DNA of 64,000 nt from positions 92,546-156,545 of the forward strand of contig BDDD01000574.1 of the NCBI GenBank assembly GCA_001972305.1, given 5' to 3'. The notes below the pieces were generated by a model that worked only from the letters and a program-made list of their open reading frames with translations, was not told where the DNA came from and made no database searches. Every line of letters begins with the position of its first letter. Positions within the stretch are counted from its first letter, which is position 1. A program made the translations under genes and the position numbers. This document shows positions 22,108-33,259 of this stretch, one piece after another. This stretch comes from Cephalotus follicularis (taxonomy: Eukaryota; Streptophyta; Magnoliopsida; Oxalidales; Cephalotaceae).

Positions 22108-23039
22108 TTTGAGATGCGGCTGGAGGATCACCAAGATAGCCCAATGGATCACCGACCGAGATGAGCCGTCGGATCACCAACTGAGATGAGCCGACTGATC
22201 ACCGATCGAGATGAGCCATACTAACTGTTAATGTTAATGTTATTATTATTGTATAGTGTACTGAATGACTATTACTAATACTGTATAATGTTTGTGTTCC
22301 TCTCCTCTTCCTTTAACGTCTAGAGCGCGTATATTGCTCTTCCTAAAGCAAAGGAACCCGAGGAACCGGTCTGCATAAATTGCAATAATTCAATCCTGTC
22401 CTGGCTCCTCTGCCTTAACGTCTGGAGTGCGTTATTGCTCCTCCTTTAGTAGGGGATGCTGAGGAAGGATTTATTATGATGGTTAATGATTGTGAATGAC
22501 TGTTAGTGACTGTGAATAACTGTTAAGGAATGATATAGAATGGATCGTACTAATATTGACTGCTAGTAGCGAATGAATGAAGTGTTATACTGTACAGTTA
22601 TTATTGCATCTCATTGCATTGCATACTGGCTGCTACATCTGCATCTCCATGCATGAGTTGGTTGTAGTTCCTACACGACCAGTGGTCGTTGACCCATTGC
22701 ATGTTAATGTAATGGGTCAAGTACAGGTGGAGCTTTGCATGCAAGCTGAAGATTGAAGCCCCGGGTGAGTCTCCTCCCTCTTATTGCAGTTCGACGACGC
22801 ATGAGTATAATTATATTGTATTTTTGTTTTATGACCTTCTGACTTATGGCAGAGCTTTTATGAATAGTATTGTATAACGCAGTGTTTTATCCACGCAAAT
22901 GATGTTTAATTGGATTTATTCCGTATGCATTATTATATTATTAAAAGTTTTTAATTTCCACTGAATATTGGATAATGAATGATACTGTTAGTAGCGCATC
23001 AAACCTTGGGGGTTGACCCTTGGGGTTTGGGGCGTTACA

Positions 23040-24054
23040 GACTTGGTATCAGAGCCATGGTTCTCCTATTCTGGATACTCCAGTAGGTAGTCCTTGGCTT
23101 ATAAAGTTAATTGCATGCGGATAAGATAGTGGATATTAACCCTTTGAAGTTATACAAAAGGACGGTCGTCAAAATAGAACTGCAGGAGAATTAAGAACCA
23201 AGGTGACGATTGGACATACTCAAACTTTGAGAGATGCAGAAGAAGTGAATATTACCCAAGAAATGGTAGCGAGGTCCATGACGTATGACATGGATAAGTG
23301 ACTGATTGAATGAACTGGAATGGATAAGTGACTGATTAAATGATTGATTGAGCGAATGGTTTAATAGATTCTAAGCTAGAACCCTCGGGGACTAGCTGAT
23401 AAGAATGTGGGTGAATGATTGATTGCATAAAGGATTGACTAAATGAAGGATTGAATATACGACTGCATAATGAATAATTGAACGTATGACTGAGTGAATG
23501 ATTGAATGATTGATTGGACGGTTAAGTGAATGAATGACTGATTAAAAAGGGATGCGGTTAACTACTTGTATATATACTGGTATGGGACAGTATATATATA
23601 TTTAGTCAACCACTAGATGTTGACTATTTATATATATATTGGTATGGGATGACATATATGTGTCTAGTCAGCTTCTAGATTCCCAATAGAATGTTAAGAT
23701 ATTGGAATGAGCCTGAATGAATTAAGAATGAATGGATCGCGATTGAATAGACTGTTATTGAATGGTTTGTGAATGAACGAATCAAATGATTACGGATTAT
23801 ATGGTCATGGAATGATTATGGAATGATGGGCTGTTTGCATGTAAGGCGTATGTGGATTGAGACAGGAAGGTGTGACCTTCAATGTGTCAGAGCAGTCTCT
23901 GTTCCAGCCTTGGAACGCTAACCGAACCAAATAGTGTCTTCTATAAAGACTCATAGGCTCTTAAGGCAAGGTTGTAATACTTGCCTGGCACATGTTATGG
24001 ACAGTAGCAGATGAGTACCGAAATTCGAGGCTGTCATAGAAATTAGTGAATATC
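23040..24054 (+). other. primer site and low-complexity leader of element G
   Basis: TGGTATCAGAGCC at 23044-23056, one short spacer after the LTR end, is the methionine-initiator-tRNA-type primer site. The region 23280-23830 is low-complexity sequence made of TGAATGATTGAATGA-like words. A segment with TATATACTGGTATGGGA occurs twice (about 23570 and 23630), and a diverged relative is near 26815. No gag domain can be recognised. Confidence 0.8.
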
Positions 24055-24820
24055 CGGACGTGTTCCAGGAAAACTAACGCCTCTACCTCCTAATAGAGAT
24101 GTAGAGTTTTCTACAGACTTGATACCGGAACAACACTTATATCGAGAGCTCCCTATCGAATGGCTCCCCCTAAATTGAAGGAATTAAATATGAAATTGCT
24201 GGAGTTACTCGATAAAGGTTTCCTTCGACCGAGTGTTTCCCCATGTGAAGCACCGGTCTTGTTTGTTAGAAGAAGGACGGATTGTTGCGAATAGGCACCA
24301 ATTATCGGCAGCTCAATAAAGTGAGTGTTAAGAATAAATATTCGCTGCCACATATCGATGAGTTATTTGACCGACTGTGAGGATCAACAGTGTTCTCTAA
24401 GCCGGATATCATCAGCGTAGAATCTAGAAGGGAAACATTCTGAAGACAATTTTTAAATCACGATATGGACATTATTGAAAAATTGTAGTAATGTCGTTCG
24501 GGGTGACCAATGCCCTGCTACGTTTATGAGTTTGATGAATCAAGTGTGCAGTCCATATCTTGATTGCTTTATCGTAATCCTTATTAATGATATCCTGGTG
24601 TACTTAAAGATAATCAAAAAGCATGGAGAACCTCTACACTTGGCATTGCAAACTTCTAAAATTCATCGGTTATTTGCCAAGTTCGATAAATGAAAACTCT
24701 GGTTGTCAGAAGTAGCCTTCCTGGAACATATCATATCCAATGCCAGATTGTTAAGGGGATCCTGTAAAGATTGAAGCGGTTAAATCCTGGAAACGACCAA
24801 TGAATGTGGCGGAGGCCAGA
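24055..24820 (+). pseudogene. pol: gypsy reverse transcriptase remnant (element G)
   Basis: Broken frames match gypsy RT. The order is the pre-RT segment (FPDVFQEN), a degenerate RT start, [20 protein letters not shown], a degenerate palm with ILINDILVYLK where the catalytic YxDD-type motif has decayed, and NVAEAR near 24815. Stops and shifts are frequent, so it is inactive. It continues at 25380 after a foreign insert. Confidence 0.82.
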
Positions 24821-25379
24821 GGGCCGATGCATCTATGGTACCATGAATGGCTCTCCTCTACATGTGATAGTATCGAGCTCTCCATTCTGAGCTCCACTAA
24901 CGACACCGAGGGGCCATCGTCATACACCCAAGGCACCACTACCCTGTAGCCGAGGTGCCATGTATGACTCTCCTCTGGTAATGCCCGAGCGCGACACGCT
25001 AATCCAAGCTCTCCCTTGGCAACAATGAGTATATCAACTATGTGCTAGCATGCGCTGAGCGTTTCTCTGCCATACATGCAGAGCCTGTGTCCCGAGCTTC
25101 CAACCTAGGCATCTGAGGACACAATGGTGAAGTACACTGTAATTCCCTTGCATAAGAACTCCCCTCTGCTATGAATGGCGTATAGCACTGGGGATGGACA
25201 CCTAGTGTCCTAAGCATAGCATAGTACTGAGCACTGTCCAGAGCTCTGCTAGGCATGCCGAGCGCTTCACATTGTGAGCGTGCAGCGCCAAGATTTCCCC
25301 TGACAACTATGAGCTCCCCCCTTCTGTGCATGATATAATCATGACCATTGCCTTGCATACATTCCCAATAATGTGAGGA
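24821..25379. repeat. 0.56 kb LTR-vocabulary insert inside G's pol
   Basis: Coding similarity to gypsy pol stops after VAEAR (24820) and resumes with SFLSVAGCY at 25380, which are adjacent in intact elements. The intervening 559 bp is GC-rich and uses the words of G's LTR block (CCGAGGTGCCATG, CGAGCTCTC, GCATGC). It is therefore an insertion. I see no clear target duplication or terminal repeats. Confidence 0.7.
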
Positions 25380-25930
25380 AGCTTCCTTAGTGTGGCAGGA
25401 TGCTACTGTCATATTGTTGGAGGATGCTCGCACACAGCCACTCCTCTGACTCGATTGACGCAGAAGAATGTGGCTTTTGAATGGAATGGACAATGTGAAC
25501 AGAGCTTCCAGGAGCTCAAATATCGTCGACTTCTGCGCATATCTTGGCTTTGCCGGAAGACAGTGAAGGTTTTGTGGTGTATAGTGATGCATCAGGCAGT
25601 GGCTTGAGTTTTGTCTTGATACAAAAATAGAGAGGTGACCATATACGCCTCACGGAGCTACCCAATGACTATAATTATGAACCTAGTACCATCTAGGCAA
25701 AGGTAATGTTGTGGACGTACTAAGCCAGTTAGCCTGCTTAATGATTTCTCTTATACAGGCACGCCAATGTTATTGGAAAACTCGATGTACAGATGGAATG
25801 CTGCTTAAGGCTACAATGAATGATCAAGGTGAATAGAAATGTGATTCTGGATTCCTGGTGATGAATTAATAAAATCCCGATGCAGAGTTTGTATCCTTTA
25901 TAGAATTAAAGGATGAGTTGTTGCCATACG
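25380..25930 (+). pseudogene. pol: gypsy RT thumb / RNase H remnant (element G)
   Basis: [20 protein letters not shown] is the RT-to-RNase H connection of gypsy Pol. Traces of the RNase H domain (VTIYASRS) follow, with stops. The frame is continuous in homology with 24055-24820. Confidence 0.8.
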
Positions 25931-26985
25931 CTCACCGCTCCAGATTTTTGATGCATCTGACTATTAGTAAGATGTACTGGGATCTGAAGCTTATTTTAGT
26001 TGAATGATATGAAGAAAGAGCAGACACCGTTATCACGGGTTTGCCTTGCCCCTCAACTTACGGGATTGATGCTTACCCGGGAAGGAAAAGTATATACCGT
26101 GAATCAGAGTAGTACAATGAGAAGCGTCTTGGTTTACCAAGAACAACGACTAACCCAAATGTTACATGAATAATTGCTGATCGCTTCTCTAAAAGTGCTC
26201 TTCTCCTTACGATCAAAACCATCTTCTCTCTTGAACGGATAGCAGCCTTGTGCATTACCGAGAATGTAAGGCTTCACGGGGTGCCGATCTACGTAATGTC
26301 TGACAGGGACCCTCGTTATTACGTCCCGATTCTGAGAAAATTACAAGAACCTCTTGGTGCTCGACAGGGTTCCAACACTATTTTCCATCCCCAGGCTGAT
26401 AATCAGTCTGAAAGAACCCCATTTTGCTAGTTCAAAGTGGGTGAAGGGAGTCTTTTGGGACCAAAGTTGGCGCTGGAACGATAGAAAAGGGCTGTTACCG
26501 ATGCAAAACAGAGTAGAAAAGTTATGCGGGCTACCACATAAAGAAACTGGAAAGTACAATGGGAGACCAGGAAGGCCGAGAAATTCCCTAGTGGCCTCCG
26601 ATTTGATATCGAGGTGTGAAATGGAAGCATGATAATGGAAACAGTGGGCAAAATTGATGGAATTTTAGGGATGAATCAGTAACGGGCCCACATCTTCTGG
26701 AATCAGTAAATGGATTTAATGTATTGTATTGATGAAATGGTAATGGAAAGTGACGGAACTGTTGAGAATTGTATTGAACTGATATTATGTCTGGATGGTG
26801 TGCATGGTTAACTATCTATACATGCTGGTGCGGGACATTATACGTATTTATTTAGCCTCTAGACGATCACCGGAAGGACAAATGTGTAATGATAATGTTA
26901 CGGTAATGTCAGTGTGTTGACAATGATATGGAAACGGTATCTTTCCTTGCCAGATAGGAGTCTAGAATCTCGGGACGAGATTCTT
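25931..26985 (+). pseudogene. pol: gypsy integrase remnant and 3' untranslated region (element G)
   Basis: Integrase core similarity is visible at 26100-26440: ENVRLHGVPIYVMSDRDPRY holds the second catalytic Asp region, and NTIFHPQADNQSERT is the motif leading to the catalytic Glu. Frames are broken and the C terminus is not recognisable, so I cannot show a chromodomain. The stretch 26640-26985 is non-coding. Confidence 0.8.
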
Positions 26986-27000
26986 CTAAGGGGGGAGGAT
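26986..27000 (+). promoter_or_regulatory. polypurine tract of element G
   Basis: CTAAGGGGGGAGGAT lies directly before the 3' LTR tip TGTAATACCC. Confidence 0.85.
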
Positions 27001-30000
27001 TGTAATACCCGAAATTTTTATAAATAATTGAGGATTGAAAATTGGGCCGAAATGTAATATTGGATTAATAAAGAAAATGACCTTTTGGACATTAAATGGA
27101 TAAATGATATTTTTGGCCTAAGTGGTGTTAATATTATTTAGGCTTGAATATTTATAGCTTTGGCCAAATTATGATAAATGAAGGAAAAGAAATATGGGCT
27201 TCAGGCCAAAATCATTAAAGGAATAATTGGGCTAAGAAGTGAAGGATCAAGAGGAGATAAGAGAATATTGGGCTGACTTCCTTAGTCTCAGCCCATTTTT
27301 GGTGTAGAAATCGGTAGAAAAATGAAGGAGGTTCCAGAGCCTTCCTAGGATTGACTATAAAAAGGGATATGGTGAGTGTTTGTTTGGGCTGTTGAAGAAT
27401 TGGGAAAGGAGACTACCAACGAAGGAGCAAGGAGGGAGAAGGAAGCTCAATTCAAGGCAAGAAAAAGGAAAAGCATCCTATTGTTAGATATAGTGACCCG
27501 ACAAGCCATTAGATGGGTTGTCACATTGTATCTTATCTTGTATAGAACAATCTTATTCTTATATATATGATGCGTGCAATATACGAAATTGGGAGAGTGG
27601 GAGAGTGGATTAGTGGCTGGTATAATAAGCATTTCTGCAGTGAGAGAGTGTGTGGTTTTTGGAGAAATTTTGCTGGGGAATTTGGCTACGAAATTCTCTC
27701 TGCAAGTGTGTGTTCTCTTGACTCATATACACCAAGCAAGGCTTATCTAGGGTGGATTGATTACTGACTTCATTGGTTATAATCAATACACCTTTTCTAA
27801 GCTAAGTGAGAGAGAGTGAGAGTTCTAAGCTCTTGGAGTTTGCTGGTTGGATTCTCTGTTGTACGTGAAGCTTGGGGAAGATCAAAGGGATTCTACTCAA
27901 GCTTGTAGCGGCAAAGAAAGAAGGAGCCAACACCCTCTGGTATAAACTCTTGGTCCTTCTTGCTTATGCCATGTTTTTGTGTCACCATTGTTTGCAATGG
28001 TGACACCAATTCAATTCTGTTGATGTTGTGGTGATCCATGGGATCTGTGGATGTGCCTTTGTGGATATGTTTTGTTATATAGGGTGATATTCCGCTGCAT
28101 GATTGATTGTTTAAAATTTTGTTATACAATCTTACACCCTATGTCCATTTTGGCTCCGGAGTCGGTATATCCGATTCCATCACCTACTCCAGTGGAAATT
28201 AAGGTAGTACATATTCCTACTCCATGTTACTACTGTATGTAGTGTTTATGGAATGTGAATGTCCTGGCTAGAATTAAGTGAATGACCCAAGTTAGAATGA
28301 GTGAGAGATGAGTTAATGGTCCTCTGTAATTAGTGAGCATTATATTAGCACTACTATGTAATAGGTGAACGGGCGACCATGTGCCTTTGCCATGCGTCCT
28401 AGTATGCCAATGATAGGCGTCAGAGCAGTGCACCCCGTATGATATGCATGCTATACAGAAATGTACCCGAGCATGCAGTACGTGTGCAACGAGCCTCCCA
28501 CTATCCTGTGGGCGCCCGAGCTCATCTCTCCATAGTAGCATGTCAAAAGTTTGTTACACATCTGAATAATGCGTATAGCCATTCTCTGCCATGGCTCCAA
28601 GGAGCCCATGTGCCAAGCTGGCCATGCGTCCGAAGAACCACCGTGGTCCTCCTCTGCCCTGACATAGTGCCGAGGTGTCGTGCCATACGCCTAAGGTGCC
28701 ACTGTCAAAGGCCTGAGCATGGCTCCTATTGAACTCTACTGCTAACACTTGAGTATGGCTCCCACCGAGCTCACCCTGCAATGGATCCCGACCAGGGCAT
28801 CATTGTGCCGAGGAGCCATGATGGCCGAGGAGGCCTTGTGCCGAAGAATTCTCCAACGCATGCGTCCAGTGCATGCCTCCCGAGCATGCCATGCGACACA
28901 TCCGACCTCTTCCCAATGTGTGTTTGAGCACACAAGGCCAAGGTGCTGAGCCCTTCCTGGCATGCGTCCGCGGCATGAGAACATGACATCGAGCTCCCTG
29001 TTCCTTGGATACATCAATTGGTGCACCTTAGCCACCATACGATGCGGGCAGAGATGGCACGCAGGGGTGAATATAGTATGCAAGAGCTCACCCCTGCACC
29101 TCCTTTACATACGTCTCAGCATAGTGCAAATGCCAGGGGTCCCTACGTATGCGTCCTCGGCATAAACCGTCCAACGCCATGGTCCTTCTCTTCCATGAAG
29201 TGCACCATGACTCTCCACTGTCATGTGCTGAGATGCCAACCATGGCCCTTCAGCGTCACGGGACGAGGTGCCATGAGTGCTGCCCATGGCTCTCTCCACT
29301 GCACGCGCCCGAGAAGCCAGGGTGCCGAGGAAGCAAGGTGTCCAGCTCTTCACGGTTCATAGCGCGCATCCGGAGCATGCATCCATGCTCCAAGCATGCT
29401 GAGCATGCAACGCCATAGTTTAAGCTCTGGCAGCACCCGAGCTTGCAATGCATGCGACTTCTCCATGCGTCCGAGGATCCAATAGTGGCTTCCTCTACCA
29501 TGTGAGTTTCCTTTGCCATACGCCTGGGAAGCCATTCCCACATGCCCGAGACGCCATGATCCAAGATGACCATGCGGCCGAGGAGCCACATGCCGAGATA
29601 TCCAAGTGTCGAGCTCTTCTTTTCCATGCACCGAGCTCTCATCATACATGCGTCTTCAGCATGTAACATCATTCCAGAGCTCTCCACTGCCATGCCGAGC
29701 TTCCTCATGTCATGCATTGTAGCCTGCAAAATGCAAGGCGACTGTACAGTGGCTCGCCTGTATGAGCGCAGTGCATACAGGCATGTGCTCGGGTAGTGCA
29801 TGGTAATGTCTCCAGGCATGCATAGCCTTGTAGCATGCCTTATACGCCCGACCTTAACGACTGGATGTGTAATGCAGCTACAAATGGATTAAAATAATGA
29901 TAAGGGCAGTGGGGGATGATAAGTACAGTGATATGAGAATGGAGATAAAGTGGCGGCAGTTAATACTGTAAAGTGGACTAAATAATGATAAGGGCAGTGA

Positions 30001-31139
30001 AGGATGATAAGTGTAGTGAAATGAGGATGGTGATAGGTGTAGCATAAAAATATTATAGTTAATGTAGTATAATGAATGTAGTGTAATGAGGTAAAGGCAT
30101 ACCCCACAGTGGGTGTAATGTTGCTATAGTGTTAGTGTACTGTTAATGTAATAATAATGTATTGTACTGTACCGGAACACCAACCGAGATGAGCCGATAA
30201 GGCTATCTTTGAGATGATCCTAGAGGATCACCGAGATAGCCCAATGGATCACCGACAGAGATGAGACGTCGGATCACCAACTGAGATGAGCCGACTGATC
30301 ACCGACCGAGATGAGCCATACTGACTATTACTGTTAATGTTATTATTATTGTATAGTGTACTGAATGACTGTTACTGATACTGTATAATGTTTGTGTTCC
30401 TCTCCTCTGCCTTTAACGTCTAGAGCGCGTATATTGCTCTTCCTAAAGCCGAGGAACCCGAGGAACCGGTCTGCCTAAAATACAATAATTAAATCCTGTC
30501 CCGACTCCTCTGCCTTAACGTCTGGAATGTGTTATTGCTCCTCGTTTAGTAGGGGATACCGAGGAAGGATTTATTATGACGGTTAACAATTGTGAATGAC
30601 TGTTAGTGACTGTGAATGACTGTTAAGGAATGATACGGAATGGATCGTACTGTTATTGACTGCTAGTGGCGAATGAATGAAGTGTTATACTGTACGCTTA
30701 TTATTGCATCTCATTGCATTGCATACTGCCTGTTACATCTGCATCTCTATGCATGAGTGGGTTGTAGTTCCTACATGACCAGTGGTCGCTGACACATCGC
30801 ATTTTAATGTAATGGGTCAGGTACAGGTGGAGCTTCGCAAGCAAGCTGAAGATTGAAGCCCCGGGTGAGTCTCCTCCCTCTTATCGCAGTTCGACGACGC
30901 AGTAGTATAATTATATTGTAGTTTTGTTTTATGACCTGCCGACTTGTAGCAGAGCTTTTATGAACAATATTGTATAACGCAGGGTTTTATCCACGCAAAT
31001 GATGTTCAATTGAATTTAATTCGCATGCATTATTATATTGTTAAAAGTTTTTAATTTTCGCTGAATATTGGATAAGGAATGATACTGTTAGTAGCGCGTC
31101 AAACCTTGGGGGTTGACCCTTGGGGTTTGGGGCGTTACA
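27001..31139 (+). repeat. 3' LTR of element G (contains solo LTR K)
   Basis: This is colinear with the 5' LTR from TGTAATACCC to GGCGTTACA, 4139 bp, of which about 706 bp is the K insertion. A TATA box starts at 27356. The GC-rich word block is at about 28445-29850 and the GAGATGAGCC minisatellite at about 30175-30318, uninterrupted here, which shows the pre-insertion state of the B target. Confidence 0.9.
27482..28182 (+). mobile_element. Element K: 701 bp solo copia LTR
   Basis: The 3' LTR of G has 706 extra bases relative to the 5' LTR. They start TGTTAGATATAGTGACC and end GATTCCATCA and are flanked by CCTAT (27477-27481) and CCTAC (28183-28187), a 5 bp duplication with one mismatch. TG...CA ends and size fit a solo LTR of a copia family. 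No internal domain is present. Orientation is inferred from the start sequence and the downstream TATA-like run near 27560. Confidence 0.82.
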
Positions 31140-31144
31140 GGCGG

Positions 31145-31401
31145 TACTCTGACCAATCGGTGGATAGAGTCTCGTGCTGATAACGTGTTATAAACTTATG
31201 AGATTAACTAACAAATTAATATTGCACTATAAAGAAATCAAGAGAGACAGCGAGAAAGAATAAGAGATTTTCTTATTATGAATTCATTATTTTTTCATAA
31301 CAATACATATCTATTTATAAGAGTTTAGGGTGAGTTATTATAATAGTATTTGGTTGTTGGAATTATGTTTAGTTGTTAGAATAATAGTTTATATTATAAT
31401 A
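31145..31401 (-). repeat. 5' LTR (31186-31401) and primer site of element F
   Basis: The 216 bp LTR matches 6259-6470. On its inner side (31165-31185) the minus strand reads ACGTTATCAGCACGAGACTC, the primer-site context common in copia elements of this group. A minus-strand TATA box TTATAAATAG lies at 31311-31320. AAAAC follows at 31402-31406. Confidence 0.87.
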
Positions 31402-31412
31402 AAAACTAATTT

Positions 31413-32692
31413 TGTAGGAAGTCTAGAGGGGGGGGGGGGTGAATAGACTTATAAAAATTAACTAGCAAAAATACCACAATTAATTCAAATAACTCAAACA
31501 CACAATTGCGGAAATGTAAAGAGTGTAGGGTTGAGAGAATTTCAAACGGATGTATAGTGTTTCGGCAAACCGCCTACGTCCACTCCCCAAGGCCTCCCCT
31601 TGAGTATTTCACTAGGTATGCCCCAATCCGGGCTTGAAACTCCAACCGAGCTTCAACGAACTTCGCTCCAACCAAGCGAATTACAAATTTGCTCCAACCG
31701 AGCAAACACAAGAGACAACCTCTCTTGTATGTGTGAAATAAGTGTTTAAAGGATTACAAATTCGCAACGAATTTGTTTACAATATAGCTCAATTCTAACA
31801 AAGCTTCTAGTGTGTATGAAATGTAAAAATATGAGCTTTGTAATGTATAGGATTGCTTTGAAATGATCTCTTTTGATTCTTTGAATGCTTGGAAATGTGC
31901 TTGTGTTGACTAGTATGAATGTTCACTTAGATTGCAAGAGATTCCCCCAAGAATGCTCCACTTTGGCATTTATACTTGTGCTCCAACGGATCTATTTTTG
32001 AAGTCTGTTACAAATCCAGTCGGCTGGATTTATACGGCAGTCAGCTGGATTTGATGGCGCGTATATTTGAATATAGTCATTGGTCATGGACAGTCGGCTG
32101 CATCCTCTGGGTAGTCAGCTGGTGGAGCGTGGCAGTCGACTGGTTGCTCTGTTCCAGTCGGCTGTGGAGCTGAAATTGGATTTACATATGCTACTACCTG
32201 AATTTGCACAAATGTGGACAGTCGGCTGGATTCACTGGCAGTCAACTGGACCCCTTGGCATTCGACTGGTGCCCTGCTTCAGTCGGCTAGATGAGGTGTT
32301 AAAATCATACAGAAGCTACTGCCTGAAATGTGCACCCATGGCAGTCGACTGGACCCCCTGTGGCAGTCGGCTGTCTTGGCCTGGCAGTCGACTGGAGCCC
32401 TGTGGCAGTCGGCTGGATCTGTGTTCCTGCAATTTCTGGACTTGGTTGAAGAACCAGTCGGCTACACAACCTATGGCAGTCGACTACACAACCTTGGGCA
32501 GTCGACTGGATTGCTTGCCAGTCGGCTAGATTGCCCTGTACCTGCAAAAATGATCTTGGCACAACTTTGGACTTAAAATCAAGTGAGTATATGAAGTTGT
32601 AACTCATAGAATTATGCATACAAGTAATCTATGTTTGTTAATCATCAAAATAACATATGTTAATGCAATTAACAGGGTGGTAAAGGCCAACA
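31413..32692 (-). repeat. 3' LTR of element C, full length (1280 bp)
   Basis: On the minus strand it starts TGTTGGCCTTTACC (32692) and ends CTAGACTTCCTACA (31413). U3 contains the palindromic array (32016-32530), then a TATA box GTATAAAT (minus strand, 31968-31975), then R/U5 with CAACCGAG/AACCAAGC-type short repeats. Confidence 0.92.
32016..32530 (-). repeat. U3 array of CCAGTCGACTGG-type sites (element C)
   Basis: About eighteen sites of the form CAGTCGACTGG or CAGTCGGCTGG occur in 515 bp, irregularly spaced. The consensus is a 12 bp perfect palindrome around GTCGAC. It starts about 40 bp upstream of the TATA box on the minus strand. Confidence 0.88.
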
Positions 32693-33259
32693 ATCTCCTC
32701 CTTTTTGATGATTGACAAAACATGTGTATTTTGCATACATTCTTGACAAACTTAACCATTTTTAGTTCAAAGTCCAATTTTATCAATTTTGTGCATATGA
32801 CATATCAAAACACACTTGCTCAATGTAAGATTACAACTCATCTTATATCAATATGCAATTTCACAATTTTTCCTAGCATTTAAAAATGCCAAAAGCAATA
32901 TAATTTCCTTTAAATGCAAGACATATATATATACAATGCAAAATATATTTCTCCCCCTTTTTGTCAAACAACAAAAAGAGAAACGGAAGCTCCCCCACAA
33001 TCATAGCGTGGATTGAAGAGCTCCCCCTCAACCTATGCATTCATATTCAATTTTAACAATAAGATCAAAGAAATATGAGGAACCACATATATTCAACATA
33101 AGACAATAATGATTGAAACACAATATCATAAAATACTTAAAACATCAAGTACATTACATCAAATTGTCTTTTACACACTTCATCTAAACATTGAAGAAAA
33201 ACATTACAAATACAAATTTCAGCAATACAAGGAAAACATGAGAATGCAAGTGATGTAGC
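32693..33259 (-). promoter_or_regulatory. multiple polypurine tracts of element C
   Basis: On the minus strand AAAAAGGAGGAGAT abuts the LTR (32693-32707). Further tracts are near 32951-32964, 32990 and 33021, each G-rich. The remainder is non-coding. Confidence 0.8.

Larger units (their letters stand above)
14806..23039 (+). repeat. 5' LTR of element G (interrupted by element B)
   Basis: LTR sequence occupies 14806-17310 and 22108-23039; the intervening 17311-22107 is element B plus its duplicated target. A TATA box TATAAAAAGG lies at 15161-15170. Internal features are a GC-rich word-repeat block (about 15545-16925), a minisatellite of a 24-26 bp unit containing CACCGACCGAGATGAGCC on both sides of B, and two copies of a CCTCTGCCTTAACGTCT segment. 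Small open frames here are chance. Confidence 0.88.
14806..31139 (+). mobile_element. Element G: large-LTR Ty3/gypsy retrotransposon with nested insertions
   Basis: Matching LTRs begin TGTAATACCCGAAATTTT (14806 and 27001) and end GGGGCGTTACA (23039 and 31139). A methionine-tRNA-type primer site, degenerate gypsy pol in RT, RNase H, integrase order and a purine tract lie between them. Target duplication GGCGG flanks it. The LTR is about 3.4 kb once inserts are removed. The first 225 bp of the two LTRs differ at 8 positions by hand count. It contains Sirevirus B in the 5' LTR, solo LTR K in the 3' LTR and a 0.56 kb insert in pol. The internal region is only 4 kb and gag is not recognisable. Confidence 0.92.
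6259..31401 (-). mobile_element. Element F: old copia element, heavily nested
   Basis: A copia element on the minus strand is bounded by short LTRs (6259-6470 and 31186-31401) and by the direct target duplication AAAAC (6254-6258 and 31402-31406). Its own sequence is split into 6259-7615, 10498-14800 and 31145-31401 by element H and by element G with its own nested insertions. Domain order gag, protease, integrase, RT, RNase H is the copia order. LTRs differ by roughly one base in ten by eye and every frame is broken, so this is the oldest resolved insertion here. Confidence 0.9.

Noticed and set aside
32016-32530. CRISPR-like spaced repeats
   Set aside because: Spacing is irregular, the site is only about 12 bp and palindromic, and the context is a plant LTR. 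The same applies to the arrays in A, B, D and J.
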